64,000 nt of DNA from the NCBI GenBank assembly GCA_021151535.1, contig JAGKXC010000002.1:16217-80216 (forward strand), written 5' to 3'. Positions 8,385 through 17,373 of the stretch are shown one piece after another. The translations under genes were made by a program, and so were the position numbers. The stretch is from Sphingobacteriia bacterium (lineage in GTDB: Bacteria > Bacteroidota > Bacteroidia > NS11-12g > UBA955). The notes below the pieces were generated by a model. It saw only the letters and a program-made list of their open reading frames with translations. It did no database searches and had not been told where the DNA came from. Within the stretch, counting starts at the first letter, position 1, and each line of letters starts with the position of its first letter.

Positions 8385-9341
8385 ATGATTAGAAGAATTG
8401 TCTTAGGTTTCGTATCGATGATGAGTTTGGTTTCTGTTCAAGCTCAAAATTGCGATGAGTTGTTTATCTCTGAATACGTAGAGGGTTCTAGAAATAACAA
8501 AGCTTTAGAGATTTATAATCCTACAGGTGCGAGTATTGATTTATCAAAATACAGAATTACCCGTTGGCAGAATGGGTCGGCACAATGGACAGCTCAATAT
8601 TCAGATTCTTTAAAAGGCACATTGGAGTCTCATGATGTATTGGTTTGTGTGTTAGACAGAAGAGATACCACAAAAATAGGGCAGGATACTCCGGTAGTAT
8701 TACCATTGAGATTAAAGGCTGATTTGTTTTTAAGTGCTAATTACAATGTAAGTTATTCAATGAGTTTCAATGGCGATGATGCGGTATCGTTAGATAAGTA
8801 CAATGAAGTAACAGGAAAGTGGGTTCCGGTTGATATTTTTGGAAAGATTGGCGAGAGACCTTCACCAGCTTGGAGTGATAAAGCACCATACACTGGAACA
8901 GGTACATGGTATTCACAAGATAAAACATTGATTAGAAAAGATTCAGTTATGGGTGGTGTGAAGAAAAATCCTTCAATTTTTAATCCATCAGTTGAGTGGG
9001 AGTTAAATCCAAGAGACATGTTTGATTCATTGGGATTCCATTATTGCATGTGTGGGTGGCCAGCAAAAGTTAATGAAATGGAGAAATTAGCGGATATTAC
9101 TTTATATCCCAATCCGAGTATTGACCATGTAACTGCTTTTTTGGGATTTGTGCCAAATCAGGTGCAGGTTTTTGGTATTGATGGCCGAGAAGTGAAAATT
9201 GTTAATCAAGTAAGAGCAGATGAAAAATCAGGAGGATTTGTAATTTGGGAAGCGGAAACCCAAACTTTGAGTGCTGGAACTTACATGGTGGTTTTTACGT
9301 CGAGCAAGGGTGAGAAATCCGTTGCAAGATTATTCAAATAA
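8385..9341 (+). CDS. Secreted lamin-tail-domain protein with type IX secretion C-terminal domain
   Basis: A short signal peptide ends at VQAQ; the mature protein starts with a lamin tail domain (LTD): CDELFISEYVEGSRNNKALE, then IYNPTGASIDLSKYRI, an Ig-like fold common in bacterial surface hydrolases and nucleases. The C-terminal 85 residues (LYPNPSIDHVTAFLG through LSAGTYMVVFTS) form a T9SS type A sorting domain, so the protein is expected to be secreted and possibly anchored to the surface. There is no visible catalytic domain, so a binding or adhesive role is inferred. It heads an apparent operon with a TonB receptor (24-bp gap) and an endonuclease I; a poor -7 match (GAATTTTG, ending 4 nt before the ATG) is the only promoter candidate. 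Confidence 0.85.
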   Translation: MIRRIVLGFVSMMSLVSVQAQNCDELFISEYVEGSRNNKALEIYNPTGASIDLSKYRITRWQNGSAQWTAQYSDSLKGTLESHDVLVCVLDRRDTTKIGQDTPVVLPLRLKADLFLSANYNVSYSMSFNGDDAVSLDKYNEVTGKWVPVDIFGKIGERPSPAWSDKAPYTGTGTWYSQDKTLIRKDSVMGGVKKNPSIFNPSVEWELNPRDMFDSLGFHYCMCGWPAKVNEMEKLADITLYPNPSIDHVTAFLGFVPNQVQVFGIDGREVKIVNQVRADEKSGGFVIWEAETQTLSAGTYMVVFTSSKGEKSVARLFK

Positions 9342-9365
9342 TAAAAATCGCCCAATAGAAATTTC

Positions 9366-12104
9366 ATGCATAGAATTGATCAATTGAGACTGTTGTTTTC
9401 AATGGCAACTTTGGTGGTTGTTGGGTTTTCTAATGCCCAAGTAACTATCAAGGGTAAGGCGGTTGATGATGTATCAGGTGAATTGTTGAATCAAGTTTCA
9501 ATTTCCACTCGTAACCAAACTGTTATTACGGGTAAAGACGGTCAGTTTTCGTTGAAAGTTCCTATGGGGGAATACCGATTGGTGGCTCAATTGGAGGGTT
9601 ATGAGGGCGATACGATTTATGTGCAGGCGGATCGTAATATGATCACTGATCTTGTATTTAAAATGAATAATTTAAGTACAAGTATGCAGGCGGTTCAGAT
9701 AACAGCCAGTGTTGCAAAGGATAGGAAAACGCCGATTGCTTATTCCAATATTACGGGAAAAGATTTACAAGATAGGCTGGGCAGTTCTGATTTGCCGATG
9801 CTATTAAACCAGATGCCTGGCGTGTACGCCACTCAACAAGGTGGTGGTGCTGGCGATGCTCGTATCAATATTCGTGGTTTTAATCAAAGGAATATTGCGG
9901 TGATGATTGATGGCGTTCCGGTGAACGATATGGAAAATGGCTGGGTTTATTGGAGCAACTGGTTTGGGTTGGGTGGTGTTACGGCACTTACCCAAGTACA
10001 GAGGGGATTGGGTTCTAGTAGAATTGCCAATCCGGCGGTAGGCGGATCGATGAATATTATTACCAAAGGTTTAAGTAATAAGCAGAAAATTGACGCGGGA
10101 GTTGAGGTAGGAGATTCAAAATATCAGCAATATTCGTTGAGTTATTCTTCTGGAAAGTTAAAGGGCGATTGGGGATTTTCTTTTGCTTTTACTAAACGCA
10201 GTAGTGCCGGATATGTAGATTATCTATATGATGACATGTATGCTTATTTTTTCAAAGTTGAAAAGCAATTTGGAAAGAAGCACACGTTGGGATTTGCTGG
10301 GATGGGTGCACCCCAAAGTCATGGTCAGAGAAGTTACAAAGCGCGTTTAAGCTTATATGATGAGAATCTTGCCAGGGAATTGGGAATGGACACATCCATG
10401 CCAAGGATGGCGAAAAACATGGGAAGAAAGTACAACCAGCATTGGGGCGCGATTCAGGAATATGATATTAATGATGCTGGTGATACAACTTGGGGTAGAA
10501 AATATATTCAGAATGAAAGAGAGAACATGTTTCACAAGCCGCAGTTTTATGTAAAGCACGATTGGAAGCCCAATAAGAAGTTGTTGGTAACAACATCGAC
10601 CTATGCGTCTTATGGAAGGGGGGGTGGAACCTCAGCAGCCTCTGGGAAAATCGCCCAAATTCCTCAAAATTATGGTACGTTTGATTTTCAATCGGCGTAT
10701 GATAATAATAAATATGGCGATGGTTTTTTTTATGATCCAATTGATCCTAAATATTCATTAACTGAGAAAAAATCGGCGGCTATTATACAACGCGGTGTGA
10801 ATAATCACAATTGGTATGGTATTTTGAGTACATGGCAGTATAAGTTAAGCAAGGAATGGCAATTAACGGGTGGAATTGATGCTCGATCCTATCGGGGTCA
10901 ACATTGGAGAGAAGTTTATAATTTGTTGGGTGGAGATTATTTTATTCCGCAAACCAGTGATTTGAATCCGAAATTGGCCAAAGATCATATGTACCGGAAG
11001 GGTGATATTTTTTATTACCATAATGATGGACTGGTAAGATGGGGCGGATTATTTGGTGAAGCGGAGTATTCAAAGGGAAGAATGAGTGCTTTTGTGAATG
11101 TGAGTGGTTCAAGGAGCAGTTATCAGCGTATTGATTATTTTAAATTGGATTCTTTGGGAAATGCGAAGAAAACAGATTGGGTGAATTTGGGTGGAGGAAC
11201 ATTGAAAACAGGTTTGAATTATAATGTTTCACGCAAGTTTAATGCCTTTACGAATTTGGGATATTTGAATAGACCAGCGCGTTTTAGCAATATTTTTGAT
11301 AATTCTAATAAGCGTGTTAAGGGGGTTGAAAATGAGCAGGTATATGCCATTGAAGGCGGATTGGGTTATAAAACCAAACGTTTGGTGTTGAGTTTGAATG
11401 CTTATTACACATTGTGGGATAATAAACCGGTGGATTACCTAACCACATTTACAGACTTAGATGGAAATAATTATTCATTTAATATTAATGGATTGGCGGC
11501 TAGGCATAAGGGCTTGGAATTGCAATACACTTTAAGGCCTGGCGATGGAATTACCATTGAGGGAGGGTTAGCTTTGGGTGATTGGGTTTGGAAATCTGGG
11601 AGTAAGGCCATTGTTAGAAATGATGCTGGAGATTCTATAGGTGCGGTAGATTTTGATGCCAACGGGGTGCATGTTGGCGATGCAGCACAGAATCAGGTTA
11701 GTATGATGTTTCGATGGGAACCTACCTATTTAAAAGGGGGTTATTTTACTTTTCAATATTTATATTTTGGAAAACATTTTGCGGATTTTGATCCAACCGT
11801 TTTAGTAGGTAGCTATAGAGGAAAAGAATCATTTCAATTGCCAAATTATTGGGTAATTAATTTAAGTGCTGGATATCGGGCGACGTTAAAAAATGGATTG
11901 CGATTACAGATTTATGGTATGATCAATAATGTTACCGATAATTTGTACATATCCGATGCACAACATAGAAGTTTGAGTTATAATTTGAATGTAAGTGCTG
12001 CGGAAGCCGAGGCAAACGCAAAATATACTTTTGATCCTAAGAATTTGGAAGTATTTGTATCGCCCGGATTAAGATTTACAACTGGAATTAGAATAGGAAT
12101 TTAA
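9366..12104 (+). CDS. TonB-dependent receptor with N-terminal carboxypeptidase-regulatory-like domain
   Basis: 912 residues: signal peptide ending at SNAQ, then a carboxypeptidase D regulatory-like domain (VTIKGKAVDDVSGELLNQVS to about residue 100), a plug domain with LLNQMPGVYATQQGGGAGDA, RINIRGFNQRNIAVMIDGVP and a QVQRGLGSSR segment, and a large outer-membrane barrel ending in a GLRFTTGIRIGI strand. No SusD-like lipoprotein gene follows; instead the neighbours are a lamin-tail protein upstream and a T9SS endonuclease I only 2 bp downstream. The context suggests import of products released by the nuclease (oligonucleotides, nucleosides or phosphate-containing fragments), but the ligand cannot be deduced from sequence alone. 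Confidence 0.93.
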   Translation: MHRIDQLRLLFSMATLVVVGFSNAQVTIKGKAVDDVSGELLNQVSISTRNQTVITGKDGQFSLKVPMGEYRLVAQLEGYEGDTIYVQADRNMITDLVFKMNNLSTSMQAVQITASVAKDRKTPIAYSNITGKDLQDRLGSSDLPMLLNQMPGVYATQQGGGAGDARINIRGFNQRNIAVMIDGVPVNDMENGWVYWSNWFGLGGVTALTQVQRGLGSSRIANPAVGGSMNIITKGLSNKQKIDAGVEVGDSKYQQYSLSYSSGKLKGDWGFSFAFTKRSSAGYVDYLYDDMYAYFFKVEKQFGKKHTLGFAGMGAPQSHGQRSYKARLSLYDENLARELGMDTSMPRMAKNMGRKYNQHWGAIQEYDINDAGDTTWGRKYIQNERENMFHKPQFYVKHDWKPNKKLLVTTSTYASYGRGGGTSAASGKIAQIPQNYGTFDFQSAYDNNKYGDGFFYDPIDPKYSLTEKKSAAIIQRGVNNHNWYGILSTWQYKLSKEWQLTGGIDARSYRGQHWREVYNLLGGDYFIPQTSDLNPKLAKDHMYRKGDIFYYHNDGLVRWGGLFGEAEYSKGRMSAFVNVSGSRSSYQRIDYFKLDSLGNAKKTDWVNLGGGTLKTGLNYNVSRKFNAFTNLGYLNRPARFSNIFDNSNKRVKGVENEQVYAIEGGLGYKTKRLVLSLNAYYTLWDNKPVDYLTTFTDLDGNNYSFNINGLAARHKGLELQYTLRPGDGITIEGGLALGDWVWKSGSKAIVRNDAGDSIGAVDFDANGVHVGDAAQNQVSMMFRWEPTYLKGGYFTFQYLYFGKHFADFDPTVLVGSYRGKESFQLPNYWVINLSAGYRATLKNGLRLQIYGMINNVTDNLYISDAQHRSLSYNLNVSAAEAEANAKYTFDPKNLEVFVSPGLRFTTGIRIGI

Positions 12105-12106
12105 AA

Positions 12107-14338
12107 ATGAAAATGAAACATTATATCGCGGTATTGGCTTCTGTTTTTGCAGCCATGCCATTGTTCTCACAAGCATCGTTGCCTGCTTTTTGGAATTGTA
12201 ATGATCCCGCGGCTGCTCCAACGGGTTGGACTTTAAATCAAGGAACATCGGGGAATTTTGTTTACACTTCAGCTGCTTTGATTAAGAGCGCTCCTGCATC
12301 CATTCGTTTAGACAATTCGAATGAATATGTTCAAGTGAATTACTCAGGTACTGCAGATACCGTTTACTATTATATTACAGGTACGGGTGCAAGTGGTGCA
12401 AAAAGTTGGTCTGGTACTTTTGTTGTTCAGGAAAGTGCAGATGGCAGTGCTTGGAATGATGTGGTAACTTATAACAATGATTTGGGCTTAACCATGATTC
12501 AGCGGTTTGCAGTTTTGAAGCCTGCTACAAAATATGTTAAGTTCTTCTTTAAATCTAAAATTTCTGGTTATAACGTTGCAATTGACGATATTACCGTAAG
12601 TGACGGAATAGGTGGTTCAAAGCCAGAATTGGTGGTTGAATATGCCGGTAAAACCCAATTGGACGGTGGTAATATTCAAACAGGTAATGCAGATAATTTT
12701 TTGATTACCCTGAAGAATAATAGTTCATCTGGCGATTTAGTTGTTTCAAGTTTGAGTAAAACAGGTTTAAATGCTAATGATTTTACGACTTTACAAACAT
12801 TTCCTTTTACTATAACGGCGGGTAGTTCTAAGGACGTTCAGATTGATGTGAATACAGCAATTTTGAGTGGTTCTTTGAAAGCTACATTGCAGTTTTATAC
12901 CAATGACAGCACGCAATTGCCGTTTGATTTGGATGTATATGCTATTCGTGGTAGTGCGGCCACAGAGCCTATTTCAAAGGCTTCCAAAATTGTGTTGAAA
13001 TCAAATTTGGCTTGGAAGAGTGTGGTTACTTTAAATAATGGCACTGAAACGGTAGATGGATATTTGATTTTAGTTACTAAGGATGCCGCTGGTACTGATT
13101 TGCCGATTGATGGTGTTCAGTATGAAAGAGGCGGATACATTGGCTCCTCAAGGGTGCTTTATGTTGGAAATGCTGGCGATGTTACTTATGATAATATCAT
13201 TGCGAATACCCATTATTTTACTCGTGTTTTCAGTTTCAATGGTTACGGCAACTTTATTAACTATTATACCGGTGCTAGTACCAATTTGGATTACACAACT
13301 CCAGGTTTGGATGCTGGCTCGTATTATGGTTCATTAACTGAGGCTGATACCCAATTGGTAAGCAAGTTGCGCTCAATAGTTAGACCGCACTATCAGGTGT
13401 TTTATTCAAATTACGGTGCAACCATTGCAAGTAATTTTGAGGCAAGAGATACTACAGAAGGTAAAAAAGTAATAAATTGTTTTTATAGTGGTTATCCATA
13501 CGTGTTTACACCTCCGTTTTTCTTTAATACTGCAGATCCGAACTATTTGAGCAGAGAACATTCTTATCCATATTCTTGGATGCCTGAAAGTAGCCAGGAT
13601 AGTGCAAACTACAGTGATTTACATATTTTGTATTTAGTGCATCAGAATGAGGTGAATTCTCGCAGAAGTAATTATCCCTATGGCGATTTAAAAACAGTTA
13701 CTGTTGATTTTTATGGAGGCAAGTTTGGTACAGATAGTATGGGTGAATTTGCCTATGAGCCGAGAGATTTTGCTAAGGGTACGGTTGCTCGTTCTCAATT
13801 TTACATTTGTGCAACTTACAATCGCCCAGACAAAGTATTTACCATTCCTACATCAAATGATTTCTTGGGTATGAATCAAGATCAAGCAGTTTTGAAGCGT
13901 TGGAATAAGAAATTCCCGCCAACAAATTGGGAAATTGCTAGAAGTGAATATATCTCAACTGTTCAGAAAAATAGAAATCCATTTGTGGATCATCCTGATT
14001 GGGCTTGTTTTATTGATTTTAGTAAAATGGTATATATCCCAGGAGGCAGTTGCGGAAGTGGGCCTGTAGATGCTGTAAATACTCCTAAGAAATCCATAGT
14101 TAATATTAATGCTTATCCAAGTCCTGCAGTTGGTCAAATGACAGTTGATTTAAGTGCATTCAAAGGAGAAAAAGTAACGGTTAGTTTAACTGATTATTTT
14201 GAAAGAACGGTATATGTAAAGGAGGTTAATGGTAGTGAATCTTTGGTAATTCCTACTGGTAATTATGCTTCTGGAACCTATTTGTTATTAGTAGAAGGTG
14301 CTCAAAAACATGCAGCAAAAGCTGTAGTTGTTGATTAA
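12107..14338 (+). CDS. Secreted endonuclease I (EndA/NucM/Vvn family) with T9SS sorting domain
   Basis: After the signal peptide (ends near LFSQ) comes a jelly-roll-like domain (about residues 25-165) and an Ig-like choice-of-anchor type domain (about 180-290). The nuclease domain follows: a GSYYGSLTEADTQLVSKLR start, the SREHSYPYSW motif near residues 481-490 carrying the His-Me-finger histidine, SDLHILYLVHQNEVNSRRSN, GTVARSQFYICATY, and QKNRNPFVDHPDWAC; all are endonuclease I hallmarks. The last 80 residues (INAYPSPAVGQMTVDLS to YASGTYLLLVEG) are a T9SS type A sorting domain. The enzyme should cut DNA and/or RNA nonspecifically outside the cell. It starts 2 bp after the receptor gene, so the two are very probably co-translated. 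Confidence 0.9.
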   Translation: MKMKHYIAVLASVFAAMPLFSQASLPAFWNCNDPAAAPTGWTLNQGTSGNFVYTSAALIKSAPASIRLDNSNEYVQVNYSGTADTVYYYITGTGASGAKSWSGTFVVQESADGSAWNDVVTYNNDLGLTMIQRFAVLKPATKYVKFFFKSKISGYNVAIDDITVSDGIGGSKPELVVEYAGKTQLDGGNIQTGNADNFLITLKNNSSSGDLVVSSLSKTGLNANDFTTLQTFPFTITAGSSKDVQIDVNTAILSGSLKATLQFYTNDSTQLPFDLDVYAIRGSAATEPISKASKIVLKSNLAWKSVVTLNNGTETVDGYLILVTKDAAGTDLPIDGVQYERGGYIGSSRVLYVGNAGDVTYDNIIANTHYFTRVFSFNGYGNFINYYTGASTNLDYTTPGLDAGSYYGSLTEADTQLVSKLRSIVRPHYQVFYSNYGATIASNFEARDTTEGKKVINCFYSGYPYVFTPPFFFNTADPNYLSREHSYPYSWMPESSQDSANYSDLHILYLVHQNEVNSRRSNYPYGDLKTVTVDFYGGKFGTDSMGEFAYEPRDFAKGTVARSQFYICATYNRPDKVFTIPTSNDFLGMNQDQAVLKRWNKKFPPTNWEIARSEYISTVQKNRNPFVDHPDWACFIDFSKMVYIPGGSCGSGPVDAVNTPKKSIVNINAYPSPAVGQMTVDLSAFKGEKVTVSLTDYFERTVYVKEVNGSESLVIPTGNYASGTYLLLVEGAQKHAAKAVVVD

Positions 14339-14347
14339 TTTGCTGCC

Positions 14348-15208
14348 ATGAAATTGGATTTTAGAAGCGATGAAATTCGCGGTTTAATTCAACGTTGTTT
14401 GGCAGAGGATATTGGCCCAGGCGATTTTTCTAGTTTGGCATCTATACCACAAGGAACTTTGGGTAAGAGTAAGCTTATTTTAAAGCAAAATGGTGTTGTT
14501 GCTGGATTGGAATTAGCCGAAGTGATATTTGATGAATTAGGTGGCGGTATCAGATGGAAATGGTTTGCGAAAGATGGTGATTTCCTTACAGCGGGAACCA
14601 TTTTGGCGGAGGCAGAAGGAAGTGTGCATACTTTGCTAGCAGGTGAGCGCTTGATGTTGAATTTCATGCAACGATTGAGTGGCGTAGCTACACAGGCTAA
14701 GCAAGCGTCTGATTTAGTTGTTGGAACGAAGGCGAAGGTATTAGATACGAGAAAAACAACTCCTGGTTTGAGATTGTTAGAAAAGTGGGCTGTGGCTATA
14801 GGTGGTGGTAATAACCATAGAATTGGTTTGTATGATATGGTGATGCTGAAGGATAACCACAATGATTCTGCTGGTGGAATTACTGCAGCCGTTGAGCGTA
14901 CAAAAAGTTATTTGTTGCGGCATAATCTTACCCTAGATATTGAAGTGGAGACTCGAAATATGGAAGAGGTGAGGGAAGTACTCAGATTGACAGGAGTTAG
15001 GCGCTTGATGTTGGATAATTTTACACCTGATGCCTGTGCTGTTGCTGTGCAGGAAATTGCCGGACGTGTGGAAGTTGAAGCTTCTGGTGGAATTACTTTA
15101 AGTAACATTCGTGACTATGCCGAATCTGGTGTAGATTATATATCTTTGGGTAGTTTAACACATACAGTTCAGTCGTTAGACATCAGTTTTAAAACCAAAA
15201 TCAATTAA
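14348..15208 (+). CDS. nadC: Nicotinate-nucleotide diphosphorylase (quinolinate phosphoribosyltransferase)
   Basis: The 286-residue protein carries QPRTase hallmarks: LAEDIGPGDFSS at the N-terminus, GERLMLNFMQRLSGVAT, the DTRKTTPGLRLLEKWAV active-site block, GGGNNHRIGLYDMVMLKDNH and a C-terminal VEASGGITLSNI barrel strand that binds phosphoribosyl pyrophosphate. It converts quinolinate and PRPP to nicotinate mononucleotide, CO2 and pyrophosphate in de novo NAD synthesis. nadA and nadB are not in the window. It begins 9 bp after the endonuclease gene and abuts the next gene without a gap (ATG at 15209), so it probably sits at the distal part of the same transcript, although no functional link to the nuclease is obvious. 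Confidence 0.97.
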   Translation: MKLDFRSDEIRGLIQRCLAEDIGPGDFSSLASIPQGTLGKSKLILKQNGVVAGLELAEVIFDELGGGIRWKWFAKDGDFLTAGTILAEAEGSVHTLLAGERLMLNFMQRLSGVATQAKQASDLVVGTKAKVLDTRKTTPGLRLLEKWAVAIGGGNNHRIGLYDMVMLKDNHNDSAGGITAAVERTKSYLLRHNLTLDIEVETRNMEEVREVLRLTGVRRLMLDNFTPDACAVAVQEIAGRVEVEASGGITLSNIRDYAESGVDYISLGSLTHTVQSLDISFKTKIN

Positions 15209-15796
15209 ATGAAAAAGAATTTTTTTTCAGGGATCATCAAAGTTTGGGTGTTTTCCTTGTCTGTTACGATTGTAATTGCTGCTTGTGGAACCAAAAATAA
15301 AAGTGGAGATAATAAGTTGGACGAGAACTCAACAACTGTTCTTGGAACAGATACTCCCGTGAGTGAGGCTAGTATGGTTACAGAGGCATCTGCTTTGAGT
15401 ACGGAATTAAAGTGGTATGATTTTGAGGAGGGAATGGAAAAAGCCCAAAAGGAGAATAAGGCGCTTTTGATAGATGCTTATACAGACTGGTGCGGTTGGT
15501 GCAAAGTGATGGATAAGGAAACTTATAAGGATGCGAAGGTGATTGCTAAGTTGAATGAGAATTTTGTTGCAGTTAAATTCAATCCTGAATTAGATAAGAA
15601 ATACAATGTAGACGGAACCGTTAAGAATGGCGAGGGTTTGTTATTGTGGTTAGCGCAAGGGAATCCCGGTGGTTTTCCTACCAGTTATTTTGTTTTTAAT
15701 CCTTCAAAAAATATGCAAAGGGCGATGCAACCTGGCTATTTGCCTCCATCTGATTTTTTGAAATTATTGGATATGGTATTGGCCAAGAAAGGCTAA
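15209..15796 (+). CDS. Thioredoxin-fold lipoprotein
   Basis: A lipobox (I-A-A-C, Cys26) predicts a lipoprotein; a low-complexity linker of about 40 residues leads into a thioredoxin fold. The redox motif is CGWC (Cys95, Cys98) preceded by LLIDAYTDW, and the cis-proline loop reads GGFPTSYFVF. The DxY-x-D-W-C-G-W-C form resembles the periplasmic C-terminal domain of DsbD and thioredoxin_7-type proteins, so a role in reducing or isomerising disulfides of exported proteins is likely. The gene follows nadC directly and is the last of the block; 101 bp separate it from rlmD. Confidence 0.87.
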   Translation: MKKNFFSGIIKVWVFSLSVTIVIAACGTKNKSGDNKLDENSTTVLGTDTPVSEASMVTEASALSTELKWYDFEEGMEKAQKENKALLIDAYTDWCGWCKVMDKETYKDAKVIAKLNENFVAVKFNPELDKKYNVDGTVKNGEGLLLWLAQGNPGGFPTSYFVFNPSKNMQRAMQPGYLPPSDFLKLLDMVLAKKG

Positions 15797-15897
15797 TTTC
15801 AACTTTCCAATTTTATTACTGTTTTTTAGGCGAATTTTGCACTTAGCATGATAGAGCTCAGCTTTAGTTGAGTTAGGTGCGATATGATTGAATTTCC

Positions 15898-17301
15898 ATG
15901 GGACGAAGACCAAAAGTTAAATTTAAAATTTACGAGCAGGTTACGATTGAATCTGCAGGAGCTGAAGGCAATGCTGTTGCACGCGTAGACGGCAAAGTAA
16001 TGTTTGTTAAATACGGAGCACCAGGCGATGTAGTAGATCTGCAGGTAATTCAAAAAAAGAAGAATTACATGGAGGGAAGGATCATCAAGTTTCATGAACA
16101 ATCACCGATGCGAATTCAACCAACATGTTCTCATTTTGGTGTTTGTGGTGGATGCAAATGGCAACATCTGCCCTATTCCGAACAATTAAAAATTAAGCAA
16201 CAGCAAGTAATCGATGCTATGCAGCGTATCGGTAAACTTAAGGATTTTGAAGTATTACCTATTTTGGGAAGTACCCAAGAATATGGCTATAGAAATAAAC
16301 TGGATTTGAGTTTTTCTAATCGTGCTTGGACTTTATTGCCGCCGCAGGAAGGAGAAGAAAGGCCCAAAGCACTCGGATTTCACGTTCCAGGCAGATTTGA
16401 TCGCGTTTTAGATGTAAATGCATGTTACTTGATGCCAGATTTGGTTAATCGCTTACATCGCTCGGTAAAGGCTTATTGTGAAGCAAATGGACTGAGCTTT
16501 TTTGATCCAGTTACCCAAGAGGGTTTGATGCGAAACTTGTTAGTTAGATGCAATCGCGATGGGGGTTGGATGGTTTTATTATCTTTCAAAGAACGAGATG
16601 AGACTGCAATTCAAGGGTTAATGAGCCATGTAAAGGCTGAATTTCCGGAAATTGTTTCCTTGTTATTTGTGGTCAATAGCAAACGCAACGATACTTTACA
16701 AGATTTGGAAGTGGAGTGTTTTTCAGGTGAAGCATTTTTGACTGAGCGCCTCGGGAATCTTACTTATAAAATTAGACCACAGAGCTTCTTTCAAACCAAT
16801 ACATTACAGGCTGAAATTCTATATCAAATTACCAAAGATTTTGCTGGATTAACCGGCAAAGAATTGGTGTACGATTTATATACTGGCACAGGAAGTATCG
16901 CCCTTTTTGTAGCTGACGGTGCTAAGGAAGTTGTGGGAATAGAATATGTGGAAGAAGCCATCGCCGATGCAAAGGAAAACATGCAAATGAATGGAATTTC
17001 GCATTGTAAATTCTATGCTGGCGATATGAAGGATATTTTAACCGGCGATTTTATTTTGGAACATGGGAGGCCAGACGTTGTAATTACTGATCCTCCAAGA
17101 GATGGCATGCATCCGAGTGTAGTTGCAAGGTTGTTGGAGGCAGAGCCTCTGAAAATAGTTTATGTGAGTTGTAATCCTGCAACACAAGCCAGAGATGCTG
17201 CTTTGTTGGCGGAGAAATATGATTTGGTGAAAATTCAACCGGTTGATATGTTCCCTCATACACATCACGTAGAGAACGTGGGTTTGTGGAAATTAAGGTA
17301 G
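15898..17301 (+). CDS. rlmD: 23S rRNA (uracil-5-)-methyltransferase, RlmD/RumA family
   Basis: An N-terminal TRAM domain (about residues 6-65) is followed by an iron-sulfur cluster motif with Cys77, Cys83 and Cys86 (CSHFGVCGGC) and a further Cys in VNACYLM. The C-terminal methyltransferase domain shows SFFQTN, DLYTGTGSIALF, DPPRDGMHP and the catalytic Cys in YVSCNPAT. The 467-residue length is normal. Members methylate U1939 or U747 of 23S rRNA, or other uridines, using SAM; the exact site in this organism is an inference. A GAATTTTG at 15832-15839 is an imperfect -7 candidate. The gene ends in the bidirectional hairpin shared with sucA. Confidence 0.93.
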   Translation: MGRRPKVKFKIYEQVTIESAGAEGNAVARVDGKVMFVKYGAPGDVVDLQVIQKKKNYMEGRIIKFHEQSPMRIQPTCSHFGVCGGCKWQHLPYSEQLKIKQQQVIDAMQRIGKLKDFEVLPILGSTQEYGYRNKLDLSFSNRAWTLLPPQEGEERPKALGFHVPGRFDRVLDVNACYLMPDLVNRLHRSVKAYCEANGLSFFDPVTQEGLMRNLLVRCNRDGGWMVLLSFKERDETAIQGLMSHVKAEFPEIVSLLFVVNSKRNDTLQDLEVECFSGEAFLTERLGNLTYKIRPQSFFQTNTLQAEILYQITKDFAGLTGKELVYDLYTGTGSIALFVADGAKEVVGIEYVEEAIADAKENMQMNGISHCKFYAGDMKDILTGDFILEHGRPDVVITDPPRDGMHPSVVARLLEAEPLKIVYVSCNPATQARDAALLAEKYDLVKIQPVDMFPHTHHVENVGLWKLR

Positions 17302-17320
17302 TAGGTTGTTATAAAATAAA

Positions 17321-17355
17321 AAATCCTGCTATACTCTTGGACTATAGCAGGATTT
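17321..17355. terminator. Bidirectional intrinsic terminator between rlmD and sucA
   Basis: A perfect 13-bp stem (17321-17333 with 17343-17355, core ATCCTGCTATA), 9-nt loop, flanked by A-rich sequence on the left and TTTTTT on the right. It serves rlmD on the plus strand and sucA on the minus strand, which converge here. Confidence 0.92.
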
Positions 17356-17373
17356 TTTATGAGAGGCGTTTTG

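Noticed and set aside
14389..14862. 157-codon open frame antisense to nadC
   Set aside because: Shadow of conserved QPRTase sequence.
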